Assembly: GCA_021162505.1 (NCBI GenBank)
Contig: JAGGYO010000258.1
Coordinates: forward strand, 1-10,983
From: a bacterium
Lineage (GTDB): Bacteria; AUK180
DNA: 10,983 nt
Direction: 5' to 3'
Part shown: positions 7,301 through 10,983 of the stretch, one piece after another
Layout: every line of letters starts with the position of its first letter
Numbering within the stretch: the first letter of the stretch is position 1
Notes under the pieces: generated by a model
Seen by the model: the letters and a program-made list of their open reading frames with translations, nothing else
Databases searched by the model: none
Told to the model about the DNA's origin: nothing
Translations under genes and position numbers: made by a program

Positions 7301-7845
7301 ACCAATTTCATGCAAAGGTCGCTTTTATCGGAGAATATGCTTCCTATAAAAGCTATTTCTTCGATAAAAAGACCAGTGATAAAGCAGCAATAAGTTTTAT
7401 TTCAAATGTTTTCCCTTATGTACGATTATCCCATTATAAGGTCCTTGTAAAAAACGATAATAAACCCTTTTACATTATTCTGGACGGGATCTATGATAAA
7501 AAGATGGATGGTAAATATTTATTACCCTTCACCCCTTCCGTTCTTTCACAACTATTCGGCGGGAAAGAGGATAGAAAATATCCGATTTACATAATGGAAC
7601 ATAGAGAAATGTCTGAGACCTGTGAAGTAATATCATCCATTGATATAAAGAATGTGCGGGATTTTAAAGAGGAAAGCAAGGCATTTTGCTATAGTTTCAA
7701 AGCAGTAAAAGGTAATAATTCACATGTATATAGTAAGAAATATCGTGTTTACAACGGTTATTATGACCTAAAAGAATTCAAGAAACATTTTAAAAAAGCA
7801 AAAGAGATCGATAATTACGAGTCGTCCTTTTTTAAGCTGCAATAG
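4312..7845 (+). CDS. Exported DUF3857/transglutaminase-like protein lacking the catalytic triad
   Basis: This 1177-residue protein has a signal peptide (hydrophobic 14-28, likely cleavage after NSFA) and no lipobox Cys. Parts in order: a beta-sandwich domain of the 'GPF' type (about 145-300; GPF at 153, YYLHFITNKGCKLFVDGKEI), possibly PA14-like; a helical, TPR-like middle (about 330-620); a DUF3857-like domain (about 634-780); a transglutaminase-like core (about 850-970); and a C-terminal beta-rich tail. At the core the usual GDC motif reads KRGDNIDKLRV, with Asn887 where the nucleophilic Cys should be. The likely His and Asp positions hold Lys947 and Glu966, so no catalysis is expected. The downstream gene is a paralogue with an intact triad. 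The ATG at 4312 has AAGAGGA upstream but overlaps the LCP gene by 44 bases; a TTG at 4342 would also leave a signal peptide. Role in the envelope is inferred; substrate unknown. Confidence 0.75.
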   Translation: MIYNLLSARILKIIKLLIIFLLFPILINGNSFANLEKTLYEKGIDTLNENELIDYSLYKEMQLKDTYELNLEILKKANSPLNLEFMLLYIMESYEYPKYSSQLRAILKEKLKVSNNIIFKIDAQYILSLLNKLNLLTFDSGKMGYLKNYFVAGPFIKNGILDFDNPLAFEKKCDLKKEYKTFFGKQRPYKVSVSPTGWFDISSVYKDKMGISYFVASQKIEKTADYYLHFITNKGCKLFVDGKEIYTIKEESDSRSVKNIFRINMKKGDHLFTVKVQNDSNIKGYYLESSIDGFLIQLFDDCGNPLPYDQGNYSKGSSKLIEHLNVEKTFKDEDIYRKEFKLANILISYGYRARPYAMLLDLLENTPSPIYNFFMGYLIERFPQLGYGDQAYNYYFKSMNGWDDNHIASSFLGKKFLDDGKLEVASKYILPLYETFSEDQNTAITTARYRNKEGLSFFGQKILAKYIKNYESDLSALDIYSIFKNVYGIEKIEILKDCMKKGIITGDILLTMGDYYIRKNMYSAYLELLNKVKNPNFKYNILLEAVGNETLEENTDIQKLLKTLLTYYPQNSDLYAIMASYYLDQADNKNYIRIKNDMLKRFGNFDDEIEFEKFGISDYYKNEDLNDIDKNIPLTFLSIKERVSFFNDLSYRKYNHFIIYVANQAGVDGLSSFRTPGNAQFIRIINPDGREYFFHDDSLKGLQVGSIFDIAFVQYGSRSFENINSVFFNPIIFKNSYPVKSIKLIFDIPQKMGFKNQLLQKRGGVIAVGSIIKPLDKGYKSYLYSASNIDYFKPEKNLPMEYAFLTSVNTQVPMKSKVFLANYYKEIFTDKEILPNVKDFFDSFKGNSPRDKMLALYDFLETKFVADGGKGNTRSIWNIISTKRGDNIDKLRVFKLALEYWKIDHRFLIYSNYANVDTKYFSTASITGSGILTDIDSVTPILSTFSKEFIPYGGEKKRLRKAYIYESGRYMKVKNNFAVGIETGLSIDSKWDMLNGNQFHAKVAFIGEYASYKSYFFDKKTSDKAAISFISNVFPYVRLSHYKVLVKNDNKPFYIILDGIYDKKMDGKYLLPFTPSVLSQLFGGKEDRKYPIYIMEHREMSETCEVISSIDIKNVRDFKEESKAFCYSFKAVKGNNSHVYSKKYRVYNGYYDLKEFKKHFKKAKEIDNYESSFFKLQ

Positions 7846-7855
7846 GGGCGGGGAT

Positions 7856-10800
7856 ATGAAAAAATTATATATATTGATCCTTTTTTCATTGATCATAATT
7901 TATATTCGTGGAGCTCAGATCAATGATATTTTGAGCAGTGAATTAAGTATGGACTATGATAAGGCCATATCACAATGGATGGAGTATTATGACGATAATG
8001 ATAATGCTCTCAAACGCTATATTGCTATAAATAGAATATATGAATTCTGTAAGACCTATAATGTTTCTTATAATAAGACAAAAGAATTTTTGCGTTTAAA
8101 AAAAACTGATTACAGCAATTATTTTCTTTATTTTTTAAAAAAGAATAAAGAAGGGGTTGTGGATCAGGAACTTTTGAATTCTCTGAATATATTAAAAGGT
8201 TTCTATATTTTGGGTCCATTTGATTATAATAGCTTTGATGAAATAAGCGATCTTGTGAGTTCGGAAAAGGGTGAATATATTGGCAAACATTTTAATGTTC
8301 GTGAAGAATACTTAGAATTTCCATATACAAAGATCTATTTAGACGATGTTCTTGGAGAAAGTTCCTATTCAAAAGCAAGGATCAGAAGTAATCTTTTTGT
8401 GAAAAATAGCGGCAATTATTATATTCACTTTTCTTTTAATGACGGGATTTTAATAAAGATTGATGATCAAATAGTTTTTAAAAAGAATATTTTGAATACT
8501 CAAGGGGGTTTTCTATATACCTTAGAGTTAAAGCTCAGTGCAGGGTATCACAATATAGAGATCTTTTCCGGTGTAGAAAATGATATATGGAGTGTCCAAT
8601 TTTCTCTGGATAAAGCTATTTCAATCCTGAAAGATACAAAACTTTCGGGAAAGAGCAAAGGCAAATTGCTTAAGTACGGTAGTTATATTCCCAAATATGA
8701 TATGAAAGAAGATACCTTAGAGAACGCTGTTTTAAAAACATTATTCTATCGATATGCTAAGAACTTTGATTCGCACGAGCGATTGGATTATACGGAAATA
8801 AAGCAGTATTGCGATAAGAACCATATTTCTTGGGGTTATTTAATGCTTGGTATTTTGGAAACTGATGATAATGACAGATTTTACTGGTATAAAAAACTCT
8901 CAAATAAATATGAGAAATTAAGTAATTATTTATTGGCATCTCTTTTTGATAATTCGAATACTTTGCAAGCAGGATATGAATATATGAAAAATCTTTCCCG
9001 TAATGAGGAGATCAATTATTCCATTATAATGGACTATTATTACGGCATGCGATTGGACAAGGAAAGACAGAAGTATTTGAACTCGTTAAAAAATCTATCA
9101 TGGTACGATTCAACAGCAGAAAAGGCAAATAGAGATATTCAAACCATAAAAAAGGTAAAAGATGTGATCTCATATTTGCAAAAATTGGGGGAGAAGTATC
9201 CTTATAAAAAGCTCATTTATTCCAATTTATTATTACAATACTATGATGATCACGGTTACACAAAAGAATATGTATCTTTGCAGGAAAAATTATTAAAGGT
9301 CAAGCCCTATTCGGCATCGGATTTTATTAATTTTACTGATTTCCTTTATAAACAGGGCTTGATGGGTGAATTTATTAAGTACACGGATCTCATTGAAAAA
9401 AGATTTCTATATAATACGGATCTTATTAATATGATGGTGGATTATTCTCTTTCAAAAGATGATCTGTCACGAGCAAAAATCTATGCAGAAAAATTTCTTA
9501 TGATAGATCCACAAGATCAAAAAATGCTCAATATATATGGAGAACTTTCGGAAAAGACCAATTTTGCACACGAATATTTTGAAAAGGACCCTATTGATAT
9601 TTCACAAGCACCTGATCTGAATGATGCAGAGAAAAATGCAGATCTTATTGTTCTTGAACAAAATAAGTTAATAAGTGAATCTTCTAACGGCAGAATAACC
9701 AAAATGGTGGAAGTGCTTTACTATATAAATAAATATTCAGGCATTGATAAATTGAACTATCTACCTGTCTATTATTCATCGTCATCTGAATATGTCAAGG
9801 TTGAAAATGTCCGAGTGATTCATGCAGATGGTAATATATTTCCGCAGTACAAGGGATTTTCCTATGCTGTCGGGTCCTATGATAAGATAAGCTCGGATTT
9901 TAGAAAACATTATTTCTCCTTTGATAATCTTAATATTGGTTCAAAGGTTTGCATAAAATACAGTATCATTCAATATTCACAAAAGAGCTATAGAGATCAA
10001 TTCCCGGGTGATATGGAGTTCATTAAAACAAGCTTTCCAATAAAAACATCTCATTTGACACTCATTTATCCAAAGAATAAAAAGCTTATTTTTAAGGGCT
10101 ATAACTTTAATTCTTTTCCCACATTTACCACGAAAGCCGGATATAATATTTATAAATGGGATTTTAATCATCTTGATGCTATTGGCTATTTCACTAATAT
10201 GGCTCCTGATGTTGAAGTTTTACCGTATATAGTTATTTCAAATTTCAAAAGTTGGCATGATGTCTATAAATGGGCTTATCATCTTTTCAAAAATCGCTTT
10301 AAAGTGAATAAGAAAGTTAAAGATGTTTATAATTCCTTAAAAATTAAAGAAAAAGATACATTTGAAACAAAGGTAGAAAAGATCTTTAAATATGTTTCTC
10401 AAGATATTCACTATTTTGGTGTTGAATACGGTCTTAATGGATTTCAACCGCGCTTCCCGTCAAAGGTCATAAGTGATAAATATGGTGATTGCAAAGATAA
10501 GGCGACTTTGATGAAGGTCTTATTATCATTATGCGGGGTAAAAGCCAATATTACATTGGTTAGAACTTCGGATATTGGAAGAATGAAGCCCTTACCTATC
10601 ATCACAATGTTCAATCATGCAATTATTACGGTTTATGATAAAAAAGGAATTCCCTATATTGTAGACCCTACGGTGAATTATGGCCTCCCTTGGGAAGTGC
10701 CCAATGGGCTATACAAGGCATTCGCATTGGAATTTGATGATAATGGATATAGGATAAAGGATATCAATAATAATCCCGGGCAGGATAATTATGAGAGGTT

Positions 10801-10983
10801 TAGTACCAAAATTTCTATTTTATCCGCATCGGAGGTGACATTTAATAGGAATATAAAAAAAACCGGTTATTTTAATTTTTTTACTAGATCTCTTCTTGAT
10901 ATGGGGGATAAGGCAAACCAATCCCTAGAAAATTATTGGAGAAATTTTTATTCTAAAGTCAAAGTGAATTCAATTGATTTCAA
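7856..10983 (+). CDS. Exported DUF3857/transglutaminase protein with intact triad (3' end missing)
   Basis: The frame is open from ATG 7856 to the window edge (1042 complete codons); about 130-150 residues are probably missing, judging by its neighbour. It starts with a signal peptide (MKKLYILILF, then hydrophobic to about 17, likely cleavage after RGA). A 'GPF' beta-sandwich domain lies at about 115-260 (GPF at 120; YYIHFSFNDGILIKIDDQI), a helical TPR-like region at about 270-590, DUF3857 at about 596-780 (NADLIVLEQN, LYYINKYSGI), and a transglutaminase core at about 838-960. The triad is clear: Cys879 in YGDCKDKATLM, His921 in FNHAIITV and Asp937 in YIVDPTVNYGLPW. Such cores act as cysteine proteases, amidases or crosslinkers; which one applies cannot be read from sequence. 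It begins 10 bases after the dead paralogue with an unusual G-rich leader (GGGGCGGGG, 7845-7853) instead of a clean AGGAGG. Confidence 0.85.
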   Translation, partial: MKKLYILILFSLIIIYIRGAQINDILSSELSMDYDKAISQWMEYYDDNDNALKRYIAINRIYEFCKTYNVSYNKTKEFLRLKKTDYSNYFLYFLKKNKEGVVDQELLNSLNILKGFYILGPFDYNSFDEISDLVSSEKGEYIGKHFNVREEYLEFPYTKIYLDDVLGESSYSKARIRSNLFVKNSGNYYIHFSFNDGILIKIDDQIVFKKNILNTQGGFLYTLELKLSAGYHNIEIFSGVENDIWSVQFSLDKAISILKDTKLSGKSKGKLLKYGSYIPKYDMKEDTLENAVLKTLFYRYAKNFDSHERLDYTEIKQYCDKNHISWGYLMLGILETDDNDRFYWYKKLSNKYEKLSNYLLASLFDNSNTLQAGYEYMKNLSRNEEINYSIIMDYYYGMRLDKERQKYLNSLKNLSWYDSTAEKANRDIQTIKKVKDVISYLQKLGEKYPYKKLIYSNLLLQYYDDHGYTKEYVSLQEKLLKVKPYSASDFINFTDFLYKQGLMGEFIKYTDLIEKRFLYNTDLINMMVDYSLSKDDLSRAKIYAEKFLMIDPQDQKMLNIYGELSEKTNFAHEYFEKDPIDISQAPDLNDAEKNADLIVLEQNKLISESSNGRITKMVEVLYYINKYSGIDKLNYLPVYYSSSSEYVKVENVRVIHADGNIFPQYKGFSYAVGSYDKISSDFRKHYFSFDNLNIGSKVCIKYSIIQYSQKSYRDQFPGDMEFIKTSFPIKTSHLTLIYPKNKKLIFKGYNFNSFPTFTTKAGYNIYKWDFNHLDAIGYFTNMAPDVEVLPYIVISNFKSWHDVYKWAYHLFKNRFKVNKKVKDVYNSLKIKEKDTFETKVEKIFKYVSQDIHYFGVEYGLNGFQPRFPSKVISDKYGDCKDKATLMKVLLSLCGVKANITLVRTSDIGRMKPLPIITMFNHAIITVYDKKGIPYIVDPTVNYGLPWEVPNGLYKAFALEFDDNGYRIKDINNNPGQDNYERFSTKISILSASEVTFNRNIKKTGYFNFFTRSLLDMGDKANQSLENYWRNFYSKVKVNSIDF

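Noticed and set aside
4312..7845. Pseudogene interpretation of the triad-less paralogue
   Set aside because: The frame is uninterrupted over 1177 codons, with signal peptide, ribosome-binding site and retained domain order. Loss of catalytic residues alone points to a pseudoenzyme rather than a decaying gene.
2110..10171. Minus-strand frames of 60-80 codons inside the plus-strand genes
   Set aside because: Each lies opposite a well-supported coding region with family motifs or a long open frame. They have no ribosome-binding sites or recognisable products and are shadows.
1..10983. tRNA, rRNA, CRISPR array, insertion sequence, prophage or defence system
   Set aside because: I looked for cloverleaf-like segments, regularly spaced repeats, transposase or integrase motifs and nuclease or toxin motifs and found none.

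Overview
The window looks like a piece of an AT-rich (roughly one-third GC, by eye) bacterial chromosome from a diderm (outer-membrane) organism. The diderm inference rests on a Skp/OmpH-family periplasmic chaperone gene and on two very large exported proteins. The order nadD-yqeK-LCP is the order familiar from Firmicutes, but the Skp homologue and a HisRS with Bacteroidetes-like motif wording argue against an ordinary Gram-positive. A poorly cultured diderm lineage (for example the Cloacimonadota, Marinimicrobia or WOR-3 kind of groups) would fit; I cannot name the phylum from sequence alone.

Layout. Positions 1-387 form a divergent intergenic region. At its left edge a minus-strand gene begins (only five codons are inside), with a strong ribosome-binding site and a good sigma70-type promoter. 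The middle holds a run of hairpins and a GC-rich (59% over 221-320) repeat-like element that does not match the surrounding composition. Just before hisS lies a candidate forward promoter. From 388 to the right edge everything is coded on the plus strand in one tightly packed, probably single transcription unit: hisS (histidyl-tRNA synthetase), a Skp/OmpH-like chaperone, nadD (nicotinate-nucleotide adenylyltransferase), a YqeK-type HD hydrolase, an LCP (LytR-CpsA-Psr) protein with a LytR_C tail, and then two giant secreted paralogues. The first six genes all overlap their neighbour (4, 17, 11, 17 and 44 nt), and the seventh follows after only 10 nt.

The most interesting part is the last two thirds. 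The two exported proteins (1177 aa, and at least 1042 aa running off the window) share the same order of parts: signal peptide, a 'GPF'-type beta-sandwich domain, a helical repeat-like middle, a DUF3857-like domain, and a transglutaminase-like core. The second copy keeps an intact Cys-His-Asp triad (C879, H921, D937). In the first the aligned positions read Asn887, Lys947 and Glu966, so it appears to be a catalytically dead paralogue encoded immediately upstream of a live one. This looks like a pseudoenzyme/enzyme pair acting in the cell envelope, placed after the LCP gene at the position where Firmicutes usually carry rsfS.

Taken together the unit mixes housekeeping (tRNA charging, NAD synthesis, dinucleotide turnover) with envelope functions (chaperone, LCP glycopolymer ligase, transglutaminase-like pair). 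No tRNA, rRNA, CRISPR array, insertion sequence or terminator was recognised.
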